Numbered from the stretch's first letter, positions 9,573 to 19,565 are shown. The stretch: DNA of 64,000 nt from Jejuia sp049889775 (GCA_049889775.1 JBMHCT010000005.1:1-64000); one strand, 5' to 3'. Notes: generated by a model from the letters alone, not told the origin. Program-made: numbers and translations.

Positions 9573-9616
9573 TTTATAGCTCATCCTTAGTTATAATTTT
9601 TTCCTATTTTCAAAGA

Positions 9617-10384
9617 ATGCAAGAGAAAATTAAGGAAACGTATAAAGAAATCTTTAAGTCTTACGGTAGGCCATCCTTAAAAACACATATTGAAAAGATA
9701 ATTGAGCTTGATGCTTATTTACCCTTTACTTCAACTTTTTTCTGTATAACCAATACGCAAGATCTCAGCTTTGATTATGTAAGCAAAAGCATGCCAGCAT
9801 GTTTAGGGCTGGATGAAACGGCTTTTAAGACAGGAGGTATGCGTTATTTTTGGGGTAGAATGCATCCTGATGATATAGATTGCTGGTTGAAGGCGCTAAA
9901 TGGTTTAATGGAGTTTACCCTAGGTGAAATAGATATAACTGATAGGCCAAAAATGACATATACATGGAATTATAGGTTGAAAAAGGGTGACGATACGTTT
10001 GTCAATATCATCCAAAATACAACACCGTTGGAATTTGATGCTGAAGATAAACCTATTATTGGTTTAGCGCATTACACGGTTTTACATCCGGATATTGAAA
10101 TGCCTATTTGCGCTTCAGCAAAAATTTTGAATAAAAATAATGAGTATGAAACCGTATACTTCAATAATTATTCCCAGAAACTGTTATCTGCTGAGATAAG
10201 TAATAGGGAACGGGATATTATTAGGCTACTGGTTTTAAATTATACAAGTAAAGCTATAGGTGAAAAGTTAAATATTAGTCCTAATACTGTTGATACCCAT
10301 AGAAGAAACATCTTAAAGAAACTAAATATCTCTTCTACAGGGGAGCTTATTGGTATGTTAAAAATGAATGCTAATTGGATTTAA
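9617..10384 (+). CDS. LuxR-family response regulator with PAS-like sensor domain
   Basis: This protein of 255 aa has an N-terminal region (about 25-165) with PAS-like features (FCITNTQDLSFDYVSKS, MHPDD) and a C-terminal LuxR/GerE DNA-binding domain (about 193-250: LSAEISNRERDIIRLL, then TSKAIGEKLNISPNTVDTHR). It is likely a cytoplasmic transcription regulator that senses an unknown signal through the N-terminal domain. The reading frame is open further upstream, through the tRNA gene, but the ATG at 9617 is the first after the tRNA terminator and is chosen for that reason. No neighbours suggest a target. Confidence 0.8.
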   Translation: MQEKIKETYKEIFKSYGRPSLKTHIEKIIELDAYLPFTSTFFCITNTQDLSFDYVSKSMPACLGLDETAFKTGGMRYFWGRMHPDDIDCWLKALNGLMEFTLGEIDITDRPKMTYTWNYRLKKGDDTFVNIIQNTTPLEFDAEDKPIIGLAHYTVLHPDIEMPICASAKILNKNNEYETVYFNNYSQKLLSAEISNRERDIIRLLVLNYTSKAIGEKLNISPNTVDTHRRNILKKLNISSTGELIGMLKMNANWI

Positions 10385-10507
10385 TGTTGTTTGTCTAAAC
10401 TAAGATGTAATTTACCGAAATCTTAGTAAAATACTCAATTTGAGTATTGTAATATAGTTTTCTTTAAGAGATATTTACAGTGCTATTAATTAGTTCTTAG
10501 GGAGATT

Positions 10508-10548
10508 TAAAAAGCGTCTATTACAAATAATGTATGGACGCTTTTTTG
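10508..10548. terminator. bidirectional terminator between the LuxR-type gene and murF
   Basis: AAAAAGCGTC and GACGCTTTTTT pair across a loop of about 18 bases. T-runs occur on both strands, and the two flanking genes converge here; the murF stop is 2 bases away. Confidence 0.8.
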
Positions 10549-10549
10549 C

Positions 10550-11824
10550 TTAATCTAATATTCTTTCCAAGGCCATACCTCTAGAACCTTTTATCAATAA
10601 AGTCGAATTGTTTATTTTTTCAAGTTCGAAGACTTTTTTGAACTCTACAAACTTTTCAAACTGAAATACAGAGTCTTGATTAACTTCAGATTTGAAGAAA
10701 TTTTCACCTATTAAAAAGACTTGGTTTATGTTTAACGATGAAGCCAAATCAGCAATAGTTTGATGTTCTTTTTCGGCTTCTTCTCCCAATTCGAACATAT
10801 CTCCGAGAATAGCAATTTTATTACCTTCTTGCTTATCAAAATTTAAGAGGGCTGCTCTCATACTAGTTGGGTTGGCATTATAAGCATCTAAAATAATTTT
10901 ATTAGAGTTCTTCTCAATAATCTGGGAACGATTGTTTGATGGAATGTAATTTTCAATTGCTGTCTTAATTTGATAAGGCTCAACTTTGAAATAATTTCCA
11001 ATAGCAATGGCCACTGCTATATTATTAAAATTATAGTCTCCGATAAGGTGACTATTTATAATTTCGTTCTTATATTTTCCTTTAACAAAAGGTTGTGCTT
11101 CAATAAAATCTATTGCTACTTCGGGATTATTATCGCTACTACCAAAAGTAAAAGTATGGCCTCCTTTACTTTTTTCAATTTGAATGGGATCCTTTAAATT
11201 AAGGAATATGGTTTTATTGTTTTGGATAAGGTGTACAAACATTTCGCTTTTACCTTCAATTACGCCTTCAACACCACCAAAACCCTCAAGATGGGCCTTT
11301 CCATAATTGGTGATAAGTCCGTAATCTGGCTCAGCAATATTGCAAAGAAATTCAATCTCCTTTTGATGATTTGCGCCCATTTCAATAATACCAATTTCGG
11401 TAGTATTAGACATTGAAAGAAGAGTCAATGGTACACCAATGTGATTATTTAAGTTGCCTTTAGTAGCGGTAGTGCTAAACTTTTGGGATAATACCACATT
11501 AATTAATTCTTTAGTAGTGGTTTTTCCGTTGCTTCCAGTAAGTGCAATTATTGGCGTTTTAAGTCGATTTCTATGGTAATTGGCCAATAATTGCAATGTT
11601 TTTAAAACATCATTCACCAATATTGTTTGATCGGAAGTATGAAATTCCTCTTCATCAATAACAGCATATTTAGCGCCTTTAGCTAGTGCGTCCTTTGCAT
11701 AGGTGTTACCATTAAAATTCTCTCCTTTTAAAGCAAAAAACAAATCGCCTTCTTCTATTTTCCTAGTGTCCGTGCTAACAGAGCTACACTCTAAAAAGAG
11801 TTGATATAATGATTCTAAATTCAT
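10550..11824 (-). CDS. murF: UDP-N-acetylmuramoyl-tripeptide--D-alanyl-D-alanine ligase
   Basis: The enzyme (424 aa) adds D-Ala-D-Ala to UDP-MurNAc-tripeptide, the last cytoplasmic step of the peptidoglycan precursor. An N-terminal substrate domain (STDTRKIEEGDLFFALKG, 17-34) precedes the ATP-binding loop ALTGSNGKTTTK (about 94-105). The IEMGANHQKEI motif and the C-terminal domain with ILDAYNANPTSM are family signatures. It lies downstream of gldJ on the same strand, but a strong terminator lies between them, and murF may need its own promoter. Confidence 0.95.
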   Translation of the reverse strand: MNLESLYQLFLECSSVSTDTRKIEEGDLFFALKGENFNGNTYAKDALAKGAKYAVIDEEEFHTSDQTILVNDVLKTLQLLANYHRNRLKTPIIALTGSNGKTTTKELINVVLSQKFSTTATKGNLNNHIGVPLTLLSMSNTTEIGIIEMGANHQKEIEFLCNIAEPDYGLITNYGKAHLEGFGGVEGVIEGKSEMFVHLIQNNKTIFLNLKDPIQIEKSKGGHTFTFGSSDNNPEVAIDFIEAQPFVKGKYKNEIINSHLIGDYNFNNIAVAIAIGNYFKVEPYQIKTAIENYIPSNNRSQIIEKNSNKIILDAYNANPTSMRAALLNFDKQEGNKIAILGDMFELGEEAEKEHQTIADLASSLNINQVFLIGENFFKSEVNQDSVFQFEKFVEFKKVFELEKINNSTLLIKGSRGMALERILD

Positions 11825-11835
11825 AAAAATAAATG

Positions 11836-11868
11836 TAAAAAAAAAGTCCCAACTTTCAGTTAGGACTT
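11836..11868 (-). terminator. gldJ terminator
   Basis: On the minus strand AAGTCCTAACT, a short loop and AGTTGGGACTT are followed by a run of nine T. It is a strong Rho-independent terminator between gldJ and murF. Confidence 0.88.
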
Positions 11869-11891
11869 TAAAATATCAGTAAAATTTTCGC

Positions 11892-13556
11892 TTAACTCTT
11901 TTTCTTTTGAGTCATCTTAGATTTTGAACCTACACGAGACATTGCACATCTAAATCCGATGTAATCTGTTGCCATATCCTGTGGGAAGTAGCGTCTCTGT
12001 GCTGGGTCTAACCAGTATTCTCTGTCTTTCCAAGACCCACCTTTATAAACTCTAACTTCGTCGTTAATCAATGAAGTACGGTTGTTAGATTTGTCATATT
12101 CTCTAACTAGGTTGCCTTCTTCATCTCTAGTAACTGTATGCTTAGGTGAGTTGTACATTTTTCTTGTTGCTGTCTCAGTACCCTCTTCTTCATCTTCTTC
12201 ACCAAAAGTTTCAAAGTCTCTTGATGAACGTCTGTCTCCATCTCTAAAGTTGATATTATCAGCTCTGTCAAAGTTTGGTCTTAAATACGTTTCATTCTCA
12301 TCAACATCCACTTTAACAATTTCACCAGGTAAATTTCTAGCAATAATCTTTCCATTAGATAATGTGTCGTAAACAATTTCATCAGATGTAACAACTTTTA
12401 CAGTACCTTCTTCCGTAATTGCATTTTTTGTATAAACGTTTCCACGGTAGTAGTTAAAATCGTTAAATTCATCATCTACAATAGGTCTGTAAACATCTGC
12501 AACCCATTCTGCTACGTTTCCAGCCATATCATATAAACCGTAATCATTTGGTTCGTATGATTTTACAGCATTTGTAATGTCTGCGCCATCATCACTCCAT
12601 CCAGCAATCCCACCGTAATCACCTTTACCTTGCTTAAAGTTTGCAAGTTGGTCTCCTCGATATTTACGCTTACCAGATCTTGTATATTGTCCATCCCACG
12701 GATATTTTTTTCTTCCACGATATAAATTATAACTTCTTAATTCACTTAAACCTAGTGCAGCATATTCCCACTCTGTTTCAGTTGGTAGCCTATATTTAGG
12801 GCCTAAAACACCAGTTTCCATAGAAGCATAAACACCGGTTTCATTGCCATCGGCATCTACTCTTACGTTTCTATTTCTTCTGCCATCAGTATCGCCGTTG
12901 TCATAAGCACTTGGATCTACTTTATAACGGTCTGAACTAAAGTAATTGTCAGGATCTTGCTCTGTTACGCTTATGTCTCTGTAACCACTTTTCTGAAGAT
13001 TTAATTCGTTTACACGGTCTGTACGCCAGTTTGAATATTCCACAGCTTGAATCCAACTAACACCAACAACCGGGTATTCCGCGTAAGCTGGGTGTCTCAA
13101 GTAATTTTCAGTCATTACTTCGTTATAACCAAGTCTATTTCTCCAAACTAAAGTATCAGGAAGTATACCACTATAAATATTTTTGTAAAGCTCATCATCT
13201 GGTGGATACAACTTTTTCATGTAGTCTAAATACTCCACATACATTAAGTTTGTAACCTCAGTTTCATCCATGTAAAAAGATTGTACATGCTGTTGCGTTG
13301 GCGTATTATTCCAATCGTGCATAACATCGTCTTGTACACGACCTTTTGTAAAGGTACCTCCTTCAATAAATACTAATCCAGGAGCAGTTTCTTGTTCCTT
13401 AAAATTCGTATTGTACTGGAAACCACCGTCGCGACTGTTAATTTGCCATCCTGTTGCTCTAGAACTATTTTTTGAACTAGTCGATTTTTTACAACTAAAA
13501 GCTGTTACAGAAATAACCGAAATTAACAATACTTTTAATAACGCTACATTTTTCAT
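11892..13556 (-). CDS. gldJ: Gliding motility lipoprotein GldJ
   Basis: GldJ is an outer-membrane lipoprotein needed for gliding and for stability of the GldK component of the type IX system. The chosen start gives MKNVALLKVLLIS followed by the lipobox VTAFSC. The mature part has a formylglycine-generating-enzyme-like (SUMF1) fold, with FIEGGTFTKGR, YRLPTETEWEYAA, DMAGNVAEWVADV and RVYKGGSWKDREY, and ends in GFRCAMSRV. Length (554 aa) fits GldJ. An ATG two codons upstream (13562) is an equal alternative. A promoter at 13598-13626 rules against the longer frame up to 13640, which would put 26 extra residues before the signal. It is divergent from porU-porV, the arrangement I recall from Flavobacterium johnsoniae. 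Confidence 0.93.
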   Translation of the reverse strand: MKNVALLKVLLISVISVTAFSCKKSTSSKNSSRATGWQINSRDGGFQYNTNFKEQETAPGLVFIEGGTFTKGRVQDDVMHDWNNTPTQQHVQSFYMDETEVTNLMYVEYLDYMKKLYPPDDELYKNIYSGILPDTLVWRNRLGYNEVMTENYLRHPAYAEYPVVGVSWIQAVEYSNWRTDRVNELNLQKSGYRDISVTEQDPDNYFSSDRYKVDPSAYDNGDTDGRRNRNVRVDADGNETGVYASMETGVLGPKYRLPTETEWEYAALGLSELRSYNLYRGRKKYPWDGQYTRSGKRKYRGDQLANFKQGKGDYGGIAGWSDDGADITNAVKSYEPNDYGLYDMAGNVAEWVADVYRPIVDDEFNDFNYYRGNVYTKNAITEEGTVKVVTSDEIVYDTLSNGKIIARNLPGEIVKVDVDENETYLRPNFDRADNINFRDGDRRSSRDFETFGEEDEEEGTETATRKMYNSPKHTVTRDEEGNLVREYDKSNNRTSLINDEVRVYKGGSWKDREYWLDPAQRRYFPQDMATDYIGFRCAMSRVGSKSKMTQKKKS

Positions 13557-13597
13557 ATCCATACGTTTAAGTAAGCTAAATTTTTGTTTTGGTGCTG

Positions 13598-13626
13598 CAA
13601 TATAAGAATTAAACCTTACAGAACAA
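13598..13626 (-). promoter_or_regulatory. gldJ promoter
   Basis: On the minus strand TTG (13626-13624), a spacer of exactly 19 bp and TATATTG (13604-13598) fit the Bacteroidota promoter form, with one departure (TATATTGC in place of TAnnTTTG). A transcript from here would begin near 13590 and supports the gldJ start at 13556/13562. Confidence 0.6.
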
Positions 13627-13755
13627 GCTAATTTTTGCATTTTGACGAAAAAAATATGTATTTCATCCTATTTTTGATGTATTATATCGATGATTTTGGT
13701 GCTTTTCTCGATACTAACGCATAGAAATAACGCTTAATTTCAATAATTATTATTG

Positions 13756-13763
13756 TATTTTTG
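13756..13763 (+). promoter_or_regulatory. -7 element upstream of porU
   Basis: TATTTTTG matches TAnnTTTG exactly and lies 65 bases before the porU start. A clear TTG is missing at the expected -33 place. Confidence 0.45.
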
Positions 13764-13828
13764 AACTATTGCAAAAAATGCTGTTTTGGTAGCATAATAT
13801 CTACAATTGTATAGCGTTATTTTACTTT

Positions 13829-16800
13829 ATGAAAAAGAAATTATTACCCATTCTACTATTAGTCTTTTGCTTTACGTTTGCCCAAAAGAAGGTATTTACC
13901 ATTGATTGGCAAGATTCTAAAATTTTGAGTTTTGGAGCCAATTCTATAACAGTGCCTGGGTTTTCAGACGAATATTTCAGTTTTGACTTTGATTCTGGAA
14001 TTGAGTTTGTTGCGCAATGGCCTGTAAACACTATTGTAGATGAAACCTCTGTAACTCTTGAAAACGTAAGGTATCAAACCATTTCAGAAAAGGACTTGTT
14101 CGATTTGGATAGAACTACAATTCCCGTTTCTCCAAATCCCATTTTAAAAAATTCTAGAGCCAGAGAAAAACGTTTTGCTATTTTCAGTCTTTCGCCCATA
14201 ATAAAGGAATCAAATGGTAGTTTCAAACGGATTGTTAGTTTTCAACTACGCTATAAGAACGGAATTAGTGGAAAAACCAGAATTTCTTCAAAAGCATTTA
14301 ATACTTCAAAAGCTATTTTCAATTCTGCTTTAGCAACTGGTGAGTGGTATAAGTTTTACATTGATACCACAGGTGTTTTTAGACTTTCAAAGGGATTTTT
14401 ACAAGGTTTGGGTGTTAATGTTAATAATGTAGACCCTAGAACAATTAAAATCTTTGGTAATGGAGGGGCAATGATACCTTACAGTAACGCCGAACCACAA
14501 AATTTTGATATTACCGAAAATGCTGTAAAATTTGTTGGGGAGGCAGATGGTACTTTTGATAATGAAGACTACATATTGTTTTATGGTGTGGGGCCTAAGG
14601 GCTATATCGCTGAAAGCAATACCCATATTAATTGTTATACTGACAGAACCTACTATTATGTTAATGTGAGTCCTGGACTGGGTAAACGTATTCAGCCTTT
14701 GGTTGAACCTTTGGGAAATGCAGATGTAACAATAAGTACATTTCATGATTATAAATTTCATGAAAAGGATATTCACAATATAGGTACAATTGGCCGTCGT
14801 TGGTTTGGTGAGCGTTTTAATATTGAAAGTGAACAAGATTTTAATTTTGAATTTCCTGATATTATTACTTCAGAGCCTATTTCATTAAGGGTTTATACCG
14901 CTGCTGCGGCCAGTAACAATACATCTATGGAGTTAAATGTAAATGGTCAAACCTTGCGCACATTCTCTTTTAACGATGTGGCTGGTAGTTCTGTTGGAGA
15001 TGATGACTCCTATGTGGGTTTAGTAAATGTTTCATCTCCTAATATTCAGGTGAGTTTAAATTATAATAATGCTGGAAATCCCTCAGCATTAGGGTATTTA
15101 GATTATATTTCAATAGAAGCCTTAAGGCAACTAAGATTTTATAATGACCAATTTCAATTTAAGAATAATGATGTAGTCACTGCTTCAGGAATTGGCGAAT
15201 ATACTATTGCAAATGCATCCAACTTATCCGAGGTTTGGGATGTCACTAATATTTTTAATGTCGCAGCTATTGAAAACTCCGAAGGGGCAGATAATTTTTC
15301 ATTTAAAGGAAACCTGGGAGAAGCTCGTACGTATTTGGCAATTTCACCTTCTGATTATTATGAGCCTAAATTAGATTCAAACAGAAGCGTAAATAATCAA
15401 AATATAAAAGGGACAATATTTAATAATGCTGAAGGTCAATTTCAAGATATTGACTATTTGATTGTTGCACCAAATAATATGCTAAATCAGGCAGAACGTT
15501 TAGCAAGAATTAACGAAAAGCAGTATGGCTTGAATGTTAAGGTGCTAGATTTAAATACCATTTATGCTGAGTTTAGTACTGGTAATCCGGATATTGGTGC
15601 AATTCGTAATGTGGTTAAATACATCTACGACAACGCAAGCGCTCCTGAGAATAGAATAAAATACCTGTGCTTGTTTGGAGATGGTTCTTATGACTATAAG
15701 GATAGAGTTCCGAACAACACGAATATAGTTCCGTCATGGCACACCTATTCTAGTTTTAACCTTACAAATTCGTTTATATCTGATGATTTTTTTGGTATGA
15801 TGGATGATGATGAAGGAGCGATGACTTTAAGTGATAGACTAGATATTGCTGTTGGTAGAATTCTAGCGGATACCCCACAAAGAGCTAAGGAGCTTGTAGA
15901 TAAGATAGAATCCTATTATATTAAAGAAGCATTTGGAAGTTGGAGGAATAAGTACGTATTGCTTTCCGATGATGTTGACGAGTCATGGGAAGGAATTATT
16001 CAACAAACAACAGATAATATTGGAAATGACGTTACTGGAGCAAAACCCTTTATTAATGTTGAGAAATTTCATATGGATGCTTTTCAACAGGAATCCACTG
16101 CTGGAGGAGAAAGCTATCCAAAAGGGAAGGAAGAATTTTTAAATGCGGTAGATAACGGAGCCTTAGTAGTGAATTACTTTGGTCATGGAGGTGAAGATGG
16201 CTTATCAAGCGAGCGTATTCTCGGAAAAGCAGATATATTAGATTTTGCAAATGTTTGTAAGCTGAATTGTTTTATAACCGTAACCTGCGAATTTACCAAG
16301 TTTGATAATCCTTTTAGGGAGACGGCAGGAGAATTTACATACTGGAATAAAGATGCGGGTGCGGTAGGCTTAATTACAACTACGCGACAGGTGTTTGTAA
16401 CTTTTGGCATTACCTTTAATAATGCACTTGGGCATTACCTGTTTTCATTTGATGATGATGATACTTTCGCGGATTATGAATATCCATCAATAGGCGAGGC
16501 ACTTCGGTTAACTAAAACAGATCCAAGTGTTGCTACTTCCAGTCAAAAGAGATTGGTGTTTTTTATTGGTGATCCTGCGATGAAATTGGCTTTTCCTACA
16601 CCTAATGTTCGTTTAACTGAAATTAACGATGTGCCTATTGGTCAAGCAACAGATACTTTAAAAGCTCTTGGTCGTGTAAAGTTAGCTGGTGAGGTAACCG
16701 ATGTAAATGGTAATTTGTTAAACAATTATAACGGTGTGGTTTCTACTACCATTTACGATAAACTCATCAATAGAAAAACATTGGCCAATGACGGCACTAG

Positions 16801-17713
16801 AAATAACGGTGAGTTAGTTCAACTAGATTTTGAAACGCTTGGGGAAGTAATTTTTAGAGGTAAGGCTTCGGTGAGTAACGGAGAATTCGAGTTCGATTTT
16901 GTAGTACCTAAGGATATTAGTGTACCAGTTGGTCTTGGTAAAATTAGTTTTTATGCTAATGATACTAATTTTACACAAGATCAAGCGGGAGCAAATGTTA
17001 CAGATTTAAGGATAGGAGGAGTTAATGAAAATGCGACAGAGGATAATATAGGGCCGCTCATTAATCTCTATATGAATGATGAAAATTTCGTTTCAGGGGG
17101 TATTACCAACGAATCTCCAACACTGCTCGCAAAATTGGAAGATTCCAATGGCATAAATACTGCAAGTGGTATTGGTCATGATATTGTTGCTATATTGGAT
17201 GGAGATGAAACTAACCCTTATGTTTTAAACGATTATTATGAAACCGAATTGGATGATTACCAAAAAGGAACGGTAAGTTTTCCGTTTAGGGATTTAGAAC
17301 CTGGATTACACACGCTAACATTTAAGGCATGGGATGTTTACAATAATTCCTCAACATCCGAACTTCAGTTTTTAGTTTTCGATGAAAATCAAGAATTGGT
17401 TATTAATAATGTTTTAAATTACCCAAATCCTTTCGTAAACTACACAGAATTTTGGTTTAATCACAATAGTTCGGAACCTTTAGACGTTTCTATACAAATA
17501 TTTACCGTTTCTGGAAAGCTAGTGAGAACCTTGAATGGGCAGACTTCTGGAGGTGTGAAATCAGTAAGTTCCTTATCAAAAGATATTGTATGGGATGGAC
17601 GTGATGATTTTGGAGAAAAAATTGGAAAAGGTGTATACGTTTATAAACTAACAGTAAGGTCTAATCTACTGAATAAGACGGTAGAGAAGATTGAGAAACT
17701 TGTTATACTGTAA
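13829..17713 (+). CDS. porU: Type IX secretion system sortase PorU
   Basis: PorU is the cell-surface cysteine protease that removes the C-terminal signal of type IX cargo and attaches them to the surface. A signal peptide (residues 1-18, ending FTFAQ) is followed by an N-terminal beta domain. A gingipain-like C25 peptidase domain (about 545-920) holds the catalytic pair His786 (in NYFGHGGEDG) and Cys820 (in TVTCEFTKFD). The C-terminus has an Ig-like domain and a FlgD-like end (NYPNPF..., GKGVYVYKLTV). Length (1294 aa) is normal. porV follows 34 bases later, and gldJ is divergent. Partners PorQ and PorZ are not in the window. Confidence 0.95.
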   Translation: MKKKLLPILLLVFCFTFAQKKVFTIDWQDSKILSFGANSITVPGFSDEYFSFDFDSGIEFVAQWPVNTIVDETSVTLENVRYQTISEKDLFDLDRTTIPVSPNPILKNSRAREKRFAIFSLSPIIKESNGSFKRIVSFQLRYKNGISGKTRISSKAFNTSKAIFNSALATGEWYKFYIDTTGVFRLSKGFLQGLGVNVNNVDPRTIKIFGNGGAMIPYSNAEPQNFDITENAVKFVGEADGTFDNEDYILFYGVGPKGYIAESNTHINCYTDRTYYYVNVSPGLGKRIQPLVEPLGNADVTISTFHDYKFHEKDIHNIGTIGRRWFGERFNIESEQDFNFEFPDIITSEPISLRVYTAAAASNNTSMELNVNGQTLRTFSFNDVAGSSVGDDDSYVGLVNVSSPNIQVSLNYNNAGNPSALGYLDYISIEALRQLRFYNDQFQFKNNDVVTASGIGEYTIANASNLSEVWDVTNIFNVAAIENSEGADNFSFKGNLGEARTYLAISPSDYYEPKLDSNRSVNNQNIKGTIFNNAEGQFQDIDYLIVAPNNMLNQAERLARINEKQYGLNVKVLDLNTIYAEFSTGNPDIGAIRNVVKYIYDNASAPENRIKYLCLFGDGSYDYKDRVPNNTNIVPSWHTYSSFNLTNSFISDDFFGMMDDDEGAMTLSDRLDIAVGRILADTPQRAKELVDKIESYYIKEAFGSWRNKYVLLSDDVDESWEGIIQQTTDNIGNDVTGAKPFINVEKFHMDAFQQESTAGGESYPKGKEEFLNAVDNGALVVNYFGHGGEDGLSSERILGKADILDFANVCKLNCFITVTCEFTKFDNPFRETAGEFTYWNKDAGAVGLITTTRQVFVTFGITFNNALGHYLFSFDDDDTFADYEYPSIGEALRLTKTDPSVATSSQKRLVFFIGDPAMKLAFPTPNVRLTEINDVPIGQATDTLKALGRVKLAGEVTDVNGNLLNNYNGVVSTTIYDKLINRKTLANDGTRNNGELVQLDFETLGEVIFRGKASVSNGEFEFDFVVPKDISVPVGLGKISFYANDTNFTQDQAGANVTDLRIGGVNENATEDNIGPLINLYMNDENFVSGGITNESPTLLAKLEDSNGINTASGIGHDIVAILDGDETNPYVLNDYYETELDDYQKGTVSFPFRDLEPGLHTLTFKAWDVYNNSSTSELQFLVFDENQELVINNVLNYPNPFVNYTEFWFNHNSSEPLDVSIQIFTVSGKLVRTLNGQTSGGVKSVSSLSKDIVWDGRDDFGEKIGKGVYVYKLTVRSNLLNKTVEKIEKLVIL

Positions 17714-17747
17714 TAAAAAATTATATTTGCTAATCAAAAATCAATAT

Positions 17748-18986
17748 ATGAATACTAAAATACTAGCGTTAGTGCTTTTTGTGTTAACGTTGAACTTAAC
17801 CGCCCAAACTGTGGTAATACCAAATGAGAATGATTCTCGCGTTATTACAACGGGATTACCCTTTACTTTAATTGCCCCTGATGCTAGAGCTGCTGGTCTG
17901 GGAGACCAAGGTGTAGCAACTTCTGTTGATGCGTTTTCGCAGCAATGGAATTCTTCCAAATACGTATTCTCTGAAACAAAACAAGGTTTTTCACTAAGTT
18001 ACACGCCTTATCTAAGCAGATTAGTTAATGATATAGGATTGGCTTATGTAACTTATTTTAATAGAATAGACGAAAAAAGTTCATTTGGTGCAAGTTTTAA
18101 ATATTTTGGTCTTGGAGAAATAGAATTTCGTGAAGATGAGTTTCAAGACCCGTTCATCCAAAAACCGAATGAGTTACAGTTAGATATCTCATATGCTTTA
18201 AGACTTTCAGATCAATTTGCAATGTCTGTAGCTATGCGTTATTTGCGTTCAGATTTAAGGTTGAATACACCACTTAACGATGCCTCTGCGGCAAGTACTT
18301 TTGGCGTTGATATTTCTGGATACTACCAAAGTGAAGAAACAGCTTATAATGACTTTAATGGTAGATGGCGAGCAGGATTTGCACTGCAGAATATTGGTCC
18401 TAAATTTAAGTATGATGATGGTGGTCAGGATAATTTCCAGCCGACAAACTTGCGTTTAGGTGCAGGTTTCGACTTTATATTTGATGATTACAATAAATTA
18501 GCTGTTACGGCTGAGGTTGCAAAATTATTAGTGCCAACACCACCTATCTTAGGAGATAGATTTGAATTTACAGATAATAATGGTAATGGCACATATGAAG
18601 AAGATGTTGATGACTTAGGAGCTGAGGTAGAGTCTAACATCATTTTTAGTGGACAATCTCAAGATGTTGGCTTCTTATCTGGAATTTTTCAATCTTTTGG
18701 AGATGCTCCAGGTGGTTTCAGTGAAGAATTAAGAGAATTTACTTGGTCTCTTGGTGCGGAATATGTTTATCAAGATTCTTTTGCATTTAGAGCTGGTTAT
18801 TTTAACGAAGCGGAAGACAAAGGTGCTAGAAAGTTTATGGCTTTAGGAGCTGGTTTCAAATACAATGTGGTAAATATTGATTTTTCGTATTTATTCTCAA
18901 CATCCCAAGTTCAAAGTCCTTTAGAAGGTACATTACGTTTCTCTCTTACATTTAATATAGGTGCAGGAGAATATTTAGAGTACTAA
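17748..18986 (+). CDS. porV: Type IX secretion system outer-membrane protein PorV (LptO)
   Basis: PorV is an outer-membrane beta-barrel of the FadL type that collects cargo at the SprA translocon and carries it to PorU. The chosen start (ATG 17748) gives a clean signal peptide, MNTKILALVL...LTAQ; the longer frame from 17691 would begin inside porU. The mature start (TTGLPFTLIAPDARAAGLGD) is typical of PorV/PorQ-like barrels. The last residue is aromatic (EYLEY), as usual for barrels. It is probably co-transcribed with porU; a terminator follows at 19012. Confidence 0.94.
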   Translation: MNTKILALVLFVLTLNLTAQTVVIPNENDSRVITTGLPFTLIAPDARAAGLGDQGVATSVDAFSQQWNSSKYVFSETKQGFSLSYTPYLSRLVNDIGLAYVTYFNRIDEKSSFGASFKYFGLGEIEFREDEFQDPFIQKPNELQLDISYALRLSDQFAMSVAMRYLRSDLRLNTPLNDASAASTFGVDISGYYQSEETAYNDFNGRWRAGFALQNIGPKFKYDDGGQDNFQPTNLRLGAGFDFIFDDYNKLAVTAEVAKLLVPTPPILGDRFEFTDNNGNGTYEEDVDDLGAEVESNIIFSGQSQDVGFLSGIFQSFGDAPGGFSEELREFTWSLGAEYVYQDSFAFRAGYFNEAEDKGARKFMALGAGFKYNVVNIDFSYLFSTSQVQSPLEGTLRFSLTFNIGAGEYLEY

Positions 18987-19011
18987 TATCTATTCAAATA
19001 AGATTTTTAAA

Positions 19012-19041
19012 AAACTATTGGTAAGGCCAATAGTTTTTTTG
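19012..19041 (+). terminator. terminator after porV
   Basis: AAACTATTGG and CCAATAGTTT form a perfect 10-bp stem with a short loop and a T-run. It closes the porU-porV unit. Confidence 0.88.
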
Positions 19042-19082
19042 TTTCTGCAGGAATTGTATTTTTAGAGTTTAAGTTTTGTGGC

Positions 19083-19565
19083 ATGAGGCAAATTAAGATA
19101 GAAACGCATTTATTTGAGTTTGAGAGTGAAAATGAACTTCCTAAAGATGTAATTAATCTATTCATTAAAGCCAAGGAAGCAAGGTTAAATGCATATGCAC
19201 CTTACTCGAATTTTGCAGTTGGTGCAGCCATTTTGCTTGAAAATGGAGAGATCGTCATAGGCAATAATCAAGAAAATGCCTCGTACCCATCTGGTTTATG
19301 CGCAGAACGTACTGCCATATATTATGCTGGCGCAAAATATCCTAGCATTAAAGTTTTACAAATGGTGATAATAGCGGGTTCATTAAAGTCTGATACCTCT
19401 GAACCAATACCTCCATGTGGTGCATGCAGACAGGCTATTGCAGAGTATGAGGTCAATCAACAAACGCCGATTGAGATTTACTTTAAGGGCACTTCTGGAA
19501 AGATTTTAAAATCTAATTCCTTAAAAAATTTATTACCGCTAATTTTTGATAAATCTCAGCTGTGA
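19083..19565 (+). CDS. cdd: Cytidine deaminase
   Basis: This zinc enzyme (160 aa) deaminates cytidine and deoxycytidine to uridine forms in pyrimidine salvage. Catalytic motifs are CAERTAI (Cys and Glu) and PPCGACRQ (two Cys zinc ligands), preceded by YAPYSNFAVGAA. Length is that of the homotetrameric type. It is placed just after porV, as I recall in related genomes. Confidence 0.95.
   Translation: MRQIKIETHLFEFESENELPKDVINLFIKAKEARLNAYAPYSNFAVGAAILLENGEIVIGNNQENASYPSGLCAERTAIYYAGAKYPSIKVLQMVIIAGSLKSDTSEPIPPCGACRQAIAEYEVNQQTPIEIYFKGTSGKILKSNSLKNLLPLIFDKSQL

Noticed and set aside
9449..9616. Longer start of the LuxR-type protein, through the tRNA
   Set aside because: The upstream frame runs through the tRNA-Val gene and its terminator, so the added residues are not real protein.
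13557..13640. Longer GldJ start at 13640
   Set aside because: It adds residues before the lipoprotein signal, and the likely promoter (13598-13626) lies within it.
14399..14836. Antisense open frame of 145 codons in porU
   Set aside because: It is opposite to a well-supported gene and matches no family.
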